DNA from: Candidatus Dactylopiibacterium sp.
GTDB taxonomy: Bacteria > Pseudomonadota > Gammaproteobacteria > Burkholderiales > Rhodocyclaceae
DNA: 62,360 bases
Direction of reading: 5' to 3'
Assembly (NCBI GenBank): GCA_031119555.1
Contig: JAVHXQ010000015.1
Span: forward strand, 1 to 62,360
The notes beneath the pieces are model-generated. The model saw only the letters and a list, made by a program, of their open reading frames with translations, was not told the DNA's origin and searched no databases. Shown here piece by piece: positions 1 through 7,880 of this stretch. Each line of letters starts with the position of its first letter. The stretch's first letter is position 1. The position numbers and the translations under genes are program-made.

Positions 1-29
1 GATCCAGACACCATATCTGCCGTCCTGAC

Positions 30-58
30 TTGCTTTCGCTCCCTAAATCTAGTTAAAC
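30..58 (+). promoter_or_regulatory. Candidate sigma-70 promoter
   Basis: A TTGCTT hexamer at 30-35 is followed after 17 bases by TTAAAC at 53-58. The patch is much richer in A and T than its surroundings. It lies 30 bases upstream of a short ORF that has a plausible ribosome binding site. The match is moderate and no transcript is known. Confidence 0.3.
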
Positions 59-87
59 ACGAGTCGGTTCCCGCCTGGAGTATCCCC

Positions 88-138
88 ATGTCCGAACAGC
101 CCGAGTCCTTGGCCGCCGACGCGCCGGTGCGCGCCTGA
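88..138 (+). CDS. Possible 16-residue small ORF
   Basis: The ORF encodes 16 residues, starting MSEQPESLAA. A TGGAG motif sits about 7 bases before the ATG and a promoter-like pair lies upstream. A strong GC-rich hairpin follows directly after the stop. It could be a genuine small protein, a leader peptide, or the truncated 5' end of a decayed gene. Nothing in the peptide is recognisable. The call rests only on signal placement. Confidence 0.25.
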   Translation: MSEQPESLAADAPVRA

Positions 139-143
139 GCGGC

Positions 144-174
144 GCGGCCCCGTGCGCGTGGCGCACCGGGCCGC
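144..174. other. GC-rich hairpin
   Basis: Arms at 144-157 and 161-174 pair over 14 positions with one mismatch around a 3-base loop. No T-tract follows, so it is not a standard intrinsic terminator. A second GC-rich inverted repeat (CCCCGCCGG / CCGGCGGGG type) lies just downstream near 178-205. Confidence 0.5.
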
Positions 175-225
175 CCGCCCCGCCGGCCTTGGCGGCCGCC
201 GGGGCAAAGACGCGTCCGCCCCGGC

Positions 226-476
226 TCAGGGGAGGCCGCCGCCTACGAGGGTGAGCCCCTGGAACGCCACCTGCACGGCCGCCGTGTTGCTGTTGGAACT
301 CACGGCGAAGCCGACGTAGAGCGTGGCTTGCGTGCTCGCATCGCTCGAAGCGCTGCTCGACAAAGCGCCCGTGGCGCCACCGAGAGGGCATCGGTGGCCA
401 GCCGGGTGACGGGGATTCTTTCAGAGGACGACTTGCCATTGGCATGACAGGGCCGCAAACGCCCGCAACGACGCAT
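226..476 (-). pseudogene. Frameshifted C-terminal gene remnant
   Basis: Read on the minus strand, the frame ending at the TGA at 226-228 gives a protein-like serine, alanine and glycine-rich tail containing DASTQATLYVGFAV and ending VGGGLP. It is open back to about 420 but has no start codon. A different frame just upstream (from an ATG at 476) also reads like protein (contains SSSERIPVTRLATDAL) and meets the first around 385-395. Joining the two needs a one-base shift. This suggests the decayed end of a secreted or surface protein. The family is not recognised, and both reading frames could be chance in such GC-rich DNA. Confidence 0.3.
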
Positions 477-563
477 CGAGTGTTGTTTATCGGCGCCAGG
501 CCATTGAATGCAATCGCGAAATGCGCATCGTAAATGCCGCCGGCATGGCGGCGGGCAGGCCCC

Positions 564-2204
564 TCAGGCGCTGCGCCAGCGCCGTGCGCGCGCGAGCGCC
601 ACGGCGGCGAGCGGCATCGCGAGGCCGAGCAGGATCGCGCAGATCAGCAGCGGCTGCAGGGCGGAATAATCCGCCGGCGTGACGACCGCGCCGCTGGCGT
701 CGCGGACTTCGCGCGTGATCACGAAGAACTGGTTCAGATACTTCGTGCCCAGTTGCGCGGCCGACAGCGCGAGGTTGTAGAACGAAGCCATCACGGCCAG
801 ATAGGTGGCCTTCAGATGGGGCGGCGCGGAGATCGCCATCCAGGCAAGCCCCTGCACCATCGCGAGCTGGCCCAGGGGGGATTCCAGCGCGGTGTTGAAG
901 ATGGCGATGAAGCGCGCGTCGACGATGCCTCCCGTCATGGCCGCCGTCCACTCATGCAGGCCGAAGGCCATGGCGAGCGTGGGCAGCGCCAGCACGGTGC
1001 TGACCACGGTCAGCATCACGGTGTTCCAGGCGATGGATTTCTCCGCCATGAGGCGGCGGAAACCGAACAGGCCGGCGAGCGTGAGCGCATAGCTGATGAG
1101 ATCGAGCACCGAGAGGAACTGCTGGTCGAAGCCGAGCACGTCGATCTGCCACCAGCCCACGCCTGAGCCCGTGCTCGGCGTGGCGCGGAAGGCGAACACG
1201 ATGAGGCAGGTGCCCAGCAGCGTGGCCCGTGTTTCGGGCGCCAGTTCGCGCGCGAGGCGGGTGAGCAGGAACAGGATCACCGTGGCCGAGCCCAGGAAGA
1301 TGAGTTCCTGACCGTAGGCGACGCGCGTCACGCCCAGCGTCACGGAGATCGCCACGAACGCGAGCGAGCCGCCGAGGATGGCCCAGTTCGGTTGCGTCAG
1401 CGTCGCGGTGGCTTCGGCCTCGCTGCCAAAGCGCATGGCGGCCTCGCTCACCCCCAGGCGGGCGAGCCGGCGTGCTTCGCGCCGGCGCATGATGCCGGCG
1501 ATCAGCACGCCCGCGACCGACAGCGCGGGCACGCACATCGCGGCCAGATAGATGCGCAGGTAGATCGCGTGCTTGGTGGCGTCGTCGAGCTGCGACACGC
1601 CCCGGAACACGCTCACGTTGATGAGGGCCACGGCGGCCAGCCCGCCGATGATCGCCACGCGGCCCAGCGTCTGCATGGTGGTGTTCATGAGGCGGCGTTC
1701 GGCATGGGGAATCGCCTGGCCCCGGGCGTCGAAGTGGGGAACGGCCTCGACGGTCATCGCGTCGGCCACCACGTCCTGCAGCACGAACCCCAGCGGGGCC
1801 ACGAGCACCGAGAGCTGGAACCATGCGTCCGCCGGCATTACGGTTTCCATCAGGGCGCGGTCGCCGAGCAGCCCCACCATGATCGCGAAACTCGCCGTCA
1901 CGAGCGCCGCGCCCAGCCATACGAGCCAGGATTTCCAGCGCCACAGCAGATCCACCGCATGCCCCATGGGCAGCTTGAGCGCCCACGGCAGCAAGGCCCA
2001 GAAACCCAGCGTGGCGAGGTCCTGAGCGGTCAGCGAAAGGGATTCCTTGACGTAGAAGGTGCCGACCACGCCCGTGATGCCGGAGACGCCGAAGGCCATG
2101 TACACCATCAGCGGCGGCAGGTAGCTCCAGCGCATCTGGCGGCCCAGATCGAGGAAGGTTCGGTCGAGGTAACGCAGGAGGGCCTGCGTGAGACGGGCGG
2201 GCAT
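564..2204 (-). CDS. MFS-type permease, folate/biopterin transporter-like
   Basis: This 546-residue integral membrane protein has about a dozen hydrophobic segments spread along its length, as in the major facilitator superfamily. The N-terminal third contains LKLPMGHAVDLLW and an acidic LQDVVADAMTVEAVP stretch, which resemble the folate-biopterin transporter branch of the superfamily. Substrate cannot be read from the sequence. The start at 2204 is chosen because residues upstream are proline and arginine-rich and unlike a membrane protein; no clear ribosome binding site is visible at either candidate. It follows cimA on the same strand after about 118 bases that contain a GC-rich hairpin without a T-tract, so it may have its own transcript. 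Confidence 0.75.
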   Translation of the reverse strand: MPARLTQALLRYLDRTFLDLGRQMRWSYLPPLMVYMAFGVSGITGVVGTFYVKESLSLTAQDLATLGFWALLPWALKLPMGHAVDLLWRWKSWLVWLGAALVTASFAIMVGLLGDRALMETVMPADAWFQLSVLVAPLGFVLQDVVADAMTVEAVPHFDARGQAIPHAERRLMNTTMQTLGRVAIIGGLAAVALINVSVFRGVSQLDDATKHAIYLRIYLAAMCVPALSVAGVLIAGIMRRREARRLARLGVSEAAMRFGSEAEATATLTQPNWAILGGSLAFVAISVTLGVTRVAYGQELIFLGSATVILFLLTRLARELAPETRATLLGTCLIVFAFRATPSTGSGVGWWQIDVLGFDQQFLSVLDLISYALTLAGLFGFRRLMAEKSIAWNTVMLTVVSTVLALPTLAMAFGLHEWTAAMTGGIVDARFIAIFNTALESPLGQLAMVQGLAWMAISAPPHLKATYLAVMASFYNLALSAAQLGTKYLNQFFVITREVRDASGAVVTPADYSALQPLLICAILLGLAMPLAAVALARARRWRSA

Positions 2205-2322
2205 GGCCGGGCGCCGGTGATGCGGGAGAGGAAGTGTAGCCGCAAACGTCACCCCGGCTGCGGCCGGGATGTCGTGTGATGCCGGGGGCGGGGCGGGGGC
2301 CGCGCGGCCCGCCCCGGCCCGC

Positions 2323-3888
2323 TCACTTCGCGAGCTTGTACTCGATGGCGTCCACGAGCGCGCGCCACGAGGCGTCGATCACGTCGGTGGAGACGCCGAT
2401 GGTGGTCCACGAGGATTCGCCGTCGGACGACTCGATCAGCACGCGCACCTTGGCGGCCGAGGCGAGCGAGGAATCGAGCACGCGCACCTTGTAGTCGGTG
2501 AGCTTCATCTCGCGCAGTTGCGGATAGAAGCGTTCGAGCGCGCGGCGCAGGGCGCGGTCGAGCGCGTTGACGGGGCCGTCGCCCTCGGCGGCGCTGATCT
2601 CGTCTTCGCCGTCGACGTGGATCTTGATCATCGCCGACGAGTTGAAGGCGCCTTCCAGCGCGGGCTCCGTGACCATGGCGCGGAACTGCTTGAGCTCGAA
2701 GGACGGCGTGAACTTGCCGAGCATCTTGCGCACCAGCAGCTCGAAGCTCGATTCGGCGCTTTCGAACTGGTAACCCTCGTGTTCGAGCGCCTTGAGGCGG
2801 TCGATGATGGCGCGCGTCTGCGGCGAATCCTTGTCGAGCGAGGCGTCCACCTCGTGGATCTTGCCCAGGATGGTCGAGCGGCCGGCCACCTCGCTCATGA
2901 GCACGCGGCGCGTGTTGCCCACCGATTCGGGCGGTGTGTGTTCGTAGCTGACGGGGTTCTTCTTGACCGCGTCGATGTGCATGCCGCCCTTGTGCGCGAA
3001 GGCGTCGGCGCCCACGTAGGCCGCCTTGTCGTTGTGCTCCACGTTGGCCACTTCGGAGACGAAACGCGCCACCGGCGTGAGGGTCTGCATCGCGTCGGGG
3101 GGAATCACGTCGAAACCGAGCTTGAGCTGCAGGTTGGGAATGATCGCGCACAGGTTGGCGTTGCCGCAGCGCTCGCCGATGCCGTTGATCGTGCCCTGCA
3201 CCTGGGTCGCGCCCGCCTGCACGGCGCGCACGGAGTTGGCCACCGCGAGTTCGCAGTCGTTATGGCAGTGGATGCCGATCGCCACGCCCGGAAAGCGCTG
3301 CGCCACCACGCGCGTGATGTCGAAGATCTCGTCGGGGAAACTGCCGCCGTTCGTGTCGCACAGCACGAGGCTGTCGGCGCCGCCCTCGACCGCCGCTGCG
3401 AGCGCCGCCAGCGCGTAGTCGGCATGAGCCTTGTAGCCGTCGTAGAAATGCTCGGCGTCGAACACGATCTCCTTGCCGTGCGCTTTCAGGAACGCCAGCG
3501 TGGCGCGGATCATGCGCAGGTTTTCCTCGGGCGTGGTGCGCAGGATGTCGGTGACCTGGTAATCCCAGGTCTTGCCGAAGATCGCCACGGCGGGGGTGTT
3601 GGCCGACAGCAGCGAGGCCAGCTGGCCGTCGTCGGCCGGGTCGGCGCCCACCTTGCAGGTGCTGCCGAAGGCGATGATCTTCGCGTGGCGCAGCGTGAGC
3701 TCGCCGAGGCGGCGGAAGAACTCCAGGTCCTTGGGGTTGGAGCCGGGGTTGCCGGCCTCGATGTAGGCGATGCCCAGCTCGTCGAGCTTGCGCACGATCC
3801 GCAGCTTGTCTTCGACGGAAAAGGAGATTCCCTGGGCCTGCGCGCCATCGCGCAGGGTGGTGTCGTAGGCGAAAACCTTGGTCATCAT
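2323..3888 (-). CDS. cimA: (R)-citramalate synthase
   Basis: The 521-residue product belongs to the LeuA/CimA/homocitrate synthase family. It should condense acetyl-CoA with pyruvate to give (R)-citramalate, the first step of the threonine-independent route to isoleucine. The N-terminal HMGL-like TIM barrel opens with DTTLRDG at residues 9-15. The metal-binding HCHND motif lies near residue 207 and is followed by GTINGIGERCGNANL. The last ~150 residues form the LeuA-type allosteric domain. Length and the DTTLRDGAQAQG opening fit the long CimA type rather than LeuA. Two tandem ATGs (3888 and 3885) are possible starts. The gene stands alone, with a hairpin in its leader; the usual family feedback effector is isoleucine. 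Confidence 0.9.
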   Translation of the reverse strand: MMTKVFAYDTTLRDGAQAQGISFSVEDKLRIVRKLDELGIAYIEAGNPGSNPKDLEFFRRLGELTLRHAKIIAFGSTCKVGADPADDGQLASLLSANTPAVAIFGKTWDYQVTDILRTTPEENLRMIRATLAFLKAHGKEIVFDAEHFYDGYKAHADYALAALAAAVEGGADSLVLCDTNGGSFPDEIFDITRVVAQRFPGVAIGIHCHNDCELAVANSVRAVQAGATQVQGTINGIGERCGNANLCAIIPNLQLKLGFDVIPPDAMQTLTPVARFVSEVANVEHNDKAAYVGADAFAHKGGMHIDAVKKNPVSYEHTPPESVGNTRRVLMSEVAGRSTILGKIHEVDASLDKDSPQTRAIIDRLKALEHEGYQFESAESSFELLVRKMLGKFTPSFELKQFRAMVTEPALEGAFNSSAMIKIHVDGEDEISAAEGDGPVNALDRALRRALERFYPQLREMKLTDYKVRVLDSSLASAAKVRVLIESSDGESSWTTIGVSTDVIDASWRALVDAIEYKLAK

Positions 3889-3912
3889 GGAGCGGGGCGG
3901 TAGCGGGAGGGC

Positions 3913-3932
3913 GGTCCGCCGGCTGGCGGACC
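3913..3932 (-). other. Stem-loop in the cimA leader
   Basis: GGTCCGCC at 3913-3920 pairs perfectly with GGCGGACC at 3925-3932 around a 4-base loop. It sits about 25 bases before the cimA start. On the cimA strand a run of six T residues precedes it rather than follows it, so it is not a terminator for that strand. It may affect translation or mRNA stability. Confidence 0.45.
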
Positions 3933-4038
3933 TGAAAAAATAACATGATTTGCGCCGAACCCGAAGCTGGCCGGCGCCCCGCCGCGGCAGGGCGCCAGAC
4001 CGCGCACGGGGCGCTCCGGGCGCGCCGCAGCGGCGGGC

Positions 4039-5412
4039 TCAGATCCGCCGCACGCGCAGGGAGCGGCCCTTGATGCGGCCGCGCCCGAGGCGGCGCAGCG
4101 CTTCACCGGCAATCTCGCGCGCCACCGCGACGTAGGTCACGGCGTCGGTCACGTTGATGCGGCCGATCTGTTCGCGCGTGAATCCGGCGTCCGCCGTGAG
4201 CGCGCCGAGCACGTCGCCGGGGCGCAGCTTGTCGCGCTTGCCGGCCAGGATCAGCAGGGTCGCCATGGCGGGTGGCAGCGGCGCGGGCGCGTCGGCGTCC
4301 AGCGCGGCCAGATCGTGCCATTCGGGCTCGATCGCGGCGGTGCGCGCGATGTCGTCCACGCGGCGGCGCTGGGCCGGCGTGACCAGGCTCAGCGCGACGC
4401 CCTCGGCATCCGCGCGGCCGGTCCGGCCCACGCGGTGGGTATGCACTTCGGCGTCGGGCGACAACTCGGCGTTGAGCACGCAGTCGAGTTCGGCGATGTC
4501 CAGCCCGCGCGCCGCCACGTCGGTGGCCACGAGCACGTTCGCGCTGCCGTTGGAGAAGCGGATCAGCACTTCGTCGCGCTCGCGCTGCTCCAGCTCGCCG
4601 TGCAGCGTGAGGGCTTCGAAACCGGCGGCCTGCAATCGCTCGGCGAGAGCGCGGCACTGCGCGCGCGTGTTGCAGAAGGCCAGGGCGCGCGTGGGGCGCA
4701 CGTGGCGCAGCAGGTGCGCGGCAGCGTCGAGCTGCGTGCCGGGCTCGACGAGATAGAAGCGCTGGCGGATCTGTCCCGGCGCGTGCGTGTCGGCCAGGCG
4801 GACCTGCTCGGGCTCGCGCAGGAAGCGCGCGGCGAGCGCGGCGATACCCTCAGGGTAGGTGGCCGAGAACAGCAGGGTCTGACGCCATGCCGGGCAGTGC
4901 TCGGCGATCCATGCGATGTCGTCGTGGAAGCCCATGTCGAGCATGCGGTCGGCTTCGTCGAGCACCAGCGTGGTGAGGGCGTCGAGCTGCAGGCTGCCGC
5001 GCTGGAGGTGGTCCATGAGACGGCCCGGCGTGCCGACCACGACATGGGCGCCGTGCGCCAGGCTGTCGGTCTGCGCGCGGATCGGGCTGCCACCGCACAG
5101 GGCCAGCACCTTGATGTTTTCCTGCGCGCGCGCGAGGCGGCGGATCTCCTGGGCGACCTGCTCGGCCAGCTCGCGCGTGGGGCACAGCACGAGCGCCTGG
5201 ACCACGAAGTGGCGCGGCTTGAGCCGGGCGAGCAGCGGCAGCGCGAAGGCGGCGGTCTTGCCGCTGCCGGTGCGGGCCTGCGCGATGAGATCGCGTCCGG
5301 CCAGCGCGGGCGGCAGGGCCGCCGCCTGGATGGGCGTCATGCGGTGGTACTCGAGTTGTTCGAGCACCGCGAGCTGGGCGGGCGCGAGGCCGAGGCGGGC
5401 GAAGTCGCTCAT
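4039..5412 (-). CDS. dbpA: ATP-dependent RNA helicase DbpA
   Basis: DEAD-box helicase of 457 residues, the same length as the E. coli enzyme, which acts on 23S rRNA hairpin 92 during large-subunit assembly. Motifs seen are the Q motif TPIQ (26-29), Walker A ARTGSGKT (46-53), TPGR (128-131), DEAD (152-155), SAT (183-185) and HRVGRTGR in the second RecA domain. The C-terminal ~75 residues match the DbpA RNA-binding domain (contains GRINVTDAVTYVAV) and separate it from RhlE or SrmB. The start is the only reasonable ATG, giving MSDFARLG. It is 3 bases downstream of the small gene that ends at 5416, so the two are probably cotranscribed. Confidence 0.92.
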   Translation of the reverse strand: MSDFARLGLAPAQLAVLEQLEYHRMTPIQAAALPPALAGRDLIAQARTGSGKTAAFALPLLARLKPRHFVVQALVLCPTRELAEQVAQEIRRLARAQENIKVLALCGGSPIRAQTDSLAHGAHVVVGTPGRLMDHLQRGSLQLDALTTLVLDEADRMLDMGFHDDIAWIAEHCPAWRQTLLFSATYPEGIAALAARFLREPEQVRLADTHAPGQIRQRFYLVEPGTQLDAAAHLLRHVRPTRALAFCNTRAQCRALAERLQAAGFEALTLHGELEQRERDEVLIRFSNGSANVLVATDVAARGLDIAELDCVLNAELSPDAEVHTHRVGRTGRADAEGVALSLVTPAQRRRVDDIARTAAIEPEWHDLAALDADAPAPLPPAMATLLILAGKRDKLRPGDVLGALTADAGFTREQIGRINVTDAVTYVAVAREIAGEALRRLGRGRIKGRSLRVRRI

Positions 5413-5415
5413 CGC

Positions 5416-5865
5416 TCAGAAGCGCCTGCGCGGGCGCGGCGCGGGGCCGGGGCGCCGGGCGAAGCGCTCGGACTTGGTCGGCGGCGGCAGGCTCGCCTGC
5501 CAGGCCTTGATGGCGTCGGTGATCTGCGCCGCGCTGAGCGTGATGGCGGGCTGATCGGCCGGAGCGTCGTAACCGGCAAGCTCTTGCTTCAGCGAGAACA
5601 GGCGCGCGCCGAGTTCGCCCTTCGCGCGCACGCGGGCCAGCAGCGTCTGCGCGGTCTCGGTCAGGCCGAAGGCGCCCTCGGTCTCGCGCACCAGGCCATG
5701 CGCGGAGAGCCGCGCGAAGGCGTCGCGCAGGCGAGCCGCGCCGGGCAGTTCGGGGCGCACGGAAGCCAGCGCGATGATGACTTCGGCGAGGGGAGCGGGC
5801 CGGCGCTTGGAAGCGGGCACGAGGGCGAGCAGCAGCAGCGCGTCGGCGTCGAAAATGGGATGCAT
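5416..5865 (-). CDS. Hypothetical protein, possible winged-helix fold
   Basis: A 149-residue basic protein starting MHPIFDADALLLLAL. It has a predicted helical N-terminal half containing RLRDAFARLSAHGLVRETEG and GLTETAQTLLARV, a pattern reminiscent of winged-helix DNA-binding modules, and a strongly basic C-terminal tail (RFARRPGPAPRPRRRF). I do not recognise a named family. It lies immediately upstream of dbpA with 3 bases between stop and start, so an operon is likely. A role connected to RNA metabolism is only an inference from that position and the basic tail. Confidence 0.6.
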   Translation of the reverse strand: MHPIFDADALLLLALVPASKRRPAPLAEVIIALASVRPELPGAARLRDAFARLSAHGLVRETEGAFGLTETAQTLLARVRAKGELGARLFSLKQELAGYDAPADQPAITLSAAQITDAIKAWQASLPPPTKSERFARRPGPAPRPRRRF

Positions 5866-6000
5866 GGCGGAAACCTTACGGAATGAGGCGCGAGCGTACC
5901 CGATCCGGCCCGCCCGCGCTTGTCGCGCGCGCGGGCGGCAGCATGTAAAAGCGCCGCAGGGCGGCTTCCGCGGCGGATCTTCCACGTTATGATGCGGGCC

Positions 6001-6549
6001 ATGTCGAAGGAATCTCTCGCGCGCGTCGTCTGCTGCGCGCTGCCCCTGCTGGCGGGCGGCTGCGTGGTGATGACCCCCAGCCCCGTCCTGTCCGCCGTCG
6101 AGCTGGCGAGCACGGCCGCGACGCACGCGGCCTCGCTGGCGCCCTCCAGCCCCGCGAACGCGGTGACGCATGGCTACGACAGATTCCCGGCGGTGTGCAT
6201 CGAGTTCAATCGCGCGCTGGCGATTGCCGACTTCGTTCCGGCGCTGCAGGCCGAACTCGTGGCGCAGAAGGTCGAAAGCCGCGTCTATGAAACCGTCATG
6301 CCCGGCGAATGCCGCTACAGCCTGCATTACAGCGGCGACGTGCGCTGGGGGCGGCGTTTGTTCTCCGACGCCTACGCGCCCTATCTGGCGGGCGCCAACC
6401 TCGAGCTGCGCGACGGCGGCCGCCTGCTGGCCTCGGCAAGTTACACGCCGTCGCTGCTCGGGCAGGACCGCTGGGCGAGCACGCGCAGCAAGCTCGCGCC
6501 GGCCGTGCGCGTGATGGTGCATGGCAACGTGGAAGGGCGGGCGCCGTGA
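6001..6549 (+). CDS. Predicted lipoprotein
   Basis: A 182-residue protein with a short positively charged N-terminus, a hydrophobic stretch and a cysteine after LLAGG near residue 20, so it is probably a lipoprotein exported through Sec. The mature part is soluble with few distinctive motifs (contains GECRYSLHYSGDVRW). It resembles the small Sbal_3080-type lipoproteins of proteobacteria, but this match is from memory of pattern, not a search. An upstream in-frame ATG at 5989 is possible; the 6001 start gives the more normal signal peptide. A second small gene follows 40 bases later, so the pair may form an operon. Confidence 0.6.
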   Translation: MSKESLARVVCCALPLLAGGCVVMTPSPVLSAVELASTAATHAASLAPSSPANAVTHGYDRFPAVCIEFNRALAIADFVPALQAELVAQKVESRVYETVMPGECRYSLHYSGDVRWGRRLFSDAYAPYLAGANLELRDGGRLLASASYTPSLLGQDRWASTRSKLAPAVRVMVHGNVEGRAP

Positions 6550-6589
6550 CGCGCGCGGGGCGTTTCCGCGGGTGGCGGGGAGGCGGGGG

Positions 6590-6790
6590 ATGAGGCCGAT
6601 CTCGTCGGCCTTCCTGCCGAAATCCTATGCCGAGATCGCGACCCAGCGCGTCGAGCGCCACGTCGACCGCCTGGGGCAGGCCGTGGGCAACACGCTCAAT
6701 GCGGGCGTGGACATGGCCGTGGGCGCGGTGACCGAAGTCGCGCGCACGGGCGTGCGCTCGGTGGGCTCCATCATCGACTGCTGGATCTGA
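6590..6790 (+). CDS. Small hypothetical protein
   Basis: A 66-residue protein with an AGGCGGGG purine-rich stretch just before the ATG. It contains a helical region with QRVERHVDRLGQAVGNTLN and a mildly hydrophobic GVDMAVGAVTEVART segment. No family is recognised. It follows the lipoprotein gene closely on the same strand and converges with flgH. Composition and third-position GC fit a real gene, but the evidence is limited. Confidence 0.45.
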   Translation: MRPISSAFLPKSYAEIATQRVERHVDRLGQAVGNTLNAGVDMAVGAVTEVARTGVRSVGSIIDCWI

Positions 6791-6809
6791 GCCCGCGCGC
6801 GCATCGCGC

Positions 6810-7544
6810 TCACCAGACCCGCAGGTTCTCGGTCAGCATGCGCTGCAGCCAGCTGCGCGCGCTGGTGTCGGCGATCATGCCCGCGCCGACCTGCTCGAGG
6901 CGTGCATCGATCACGTCGCTCGAACGCACGACGCGGCCGGTCTTGATGTCGGCCGGGTCCACCACGCCCGAGAAGCGCAGCGTGTTCAGCGCGCCGTTGA
7001 AGGCGATGCTCTTCTCTCCCGCCACGACCAGATTCCCGTTGGGCAACACGTTGATCACCGAGGCCGCGAGCTTGCCTTCGAGGCGGTTGGTGTTTTCGGT
7101 CTTGCCGCTGCCGTCGAAGCCGTCGCTGCCGCTCGCGGTGGCGTCGAGGTTGAGGATGCGGGAGATCAGACCGTTCATCGAGTCCGAGCCGCCCGGGCCC
7201 TTGGACGCCACGCGGTTGGCGCGGCTCGTCGAGGTCGTCGACTTGTTGCTGGCGGTCAGCGATTCGGCGATGTCTATCTTGAGGCTGTCGCCGATGTGGC
7301 GCGGCTTGCTTTCCTCCTGGAACAGCGCCATGCCGGTGGGATTGCCCGGCTGGTAGATCGAGCCGGGGTTGGTGGCCTGTTCCAGGCTGGCGATCTGCCG
7401 CTGCGGCATGTTGGTCGTGGGCCCCTGCACGAGGGGCGGCGTCGCGCAGGCGGCGAGCAGGCAGGCCGCCACGACCGCGAAGAACGGGCTCGGGCGGGGG
7501 GGCGGCGGGCGGGATGCCGAGCGGAGGGGCGACGCGTGCTTCAT
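6810..7544 (-). CDS. flgH: Flagellar L-ring protein FlgH (orphan)
   Basis: The 244-residue product matches FlgH, the lipoprotein that forms the outer-membrane L ring around the flagellar rod. An extended proline-rich N-terminus precedes a signal sequence with lipobox LLAAC ending at Cys33. The family core is clear: GDSLKIDIAE, a central serine-threonine linker, then LEGKLAASVINVLPNGNLVV, GEKSIAFN, LRFSGVVDPADI and a C-terminus ending LRVW. E. coli FlgH has 232 residues. No other rod, hook or ring gene flanks it; neighbours are a small hypothetical and an amidohydrolase. It could belong to a flagellar system encoded elsewhere or be a duplicate copy. Confidence 0.9.
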   Translation of the reverse strand: MKHASPLRSASRPPPPRPSPFFAVVAACLLAACATPPLVQGPTTNMPQRQIASLEQATNPGSIYQPGNPTGMALFQEESKPRHIGDSLKIDIAESLTASNKSTTSTSRANRVASKGPGGSDSMNGLISRILNLDATASGSDGFDGSGKTENTNRLEGKLAASVINVLPNGNLVVAGEKSIAFNGALNTLRFSGVVDPADIKTGRVVRSSDVIDARLEQVGAGMIADTSARSWLQRMLTENLRVW

Positions 7545-7880
7545 GCTGTCGGGAAGAGGGCGGACGGCGAGGACAGGGCGCCGATTATGGGTGGCGGGAT
7601 CGTTAAAAGATGTTGTCACCTTCAATAAACTGCAAAGCGCGCGCGGGCCGGCGGGCGAAGTGCTCCACGCGGATGCGCCCGCCCGGCGCGGCGTGCGCGA
7701 TGGCCGCCGGCACGGCCTCGCGGAGCCGGCGCGAGGCGGTTTGCGCAACGCCCGGATGTCTGCCCCGACGGGAACCCGCCGGGGCGCGCGAGGGTCTGCA
7801 AGGGGCGGAGTACAATCCTTGCGCCCCCACCGGTGGCCCGCCCTTCGTCGCGGCGCCACCCGCACAACAGGAATTCCAGC
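7545..7880. other. Divergent intergenic region
   Basis: This 336-base stretch separates flgH from the M20 amidohydrolase gene. The flgH-proximal part (about 7605-7645) is the only AT-rich part and is where a flgH promoter would lie; I see only a weak TTATTG-17-TAACGA pair on the minus strand and no sigma-28 consensus. On the plus strand TACAAT at 7811-7816 could be the -10 of the amidohydrolase gene, without a good -35. A GC-rich inverted repeat lies near 7765-7786. No convincing gene is seen inside. Confidence 0.4.

Noticed and set aside
5416..6522. A 368-residue minus-strand protein including the small gene before dbpA
   Set aside because: The part beyond 5865 is antisense to the plus-strand lipoprotein gene and has shadow-type composition; the natural start is the ATG at 5865.
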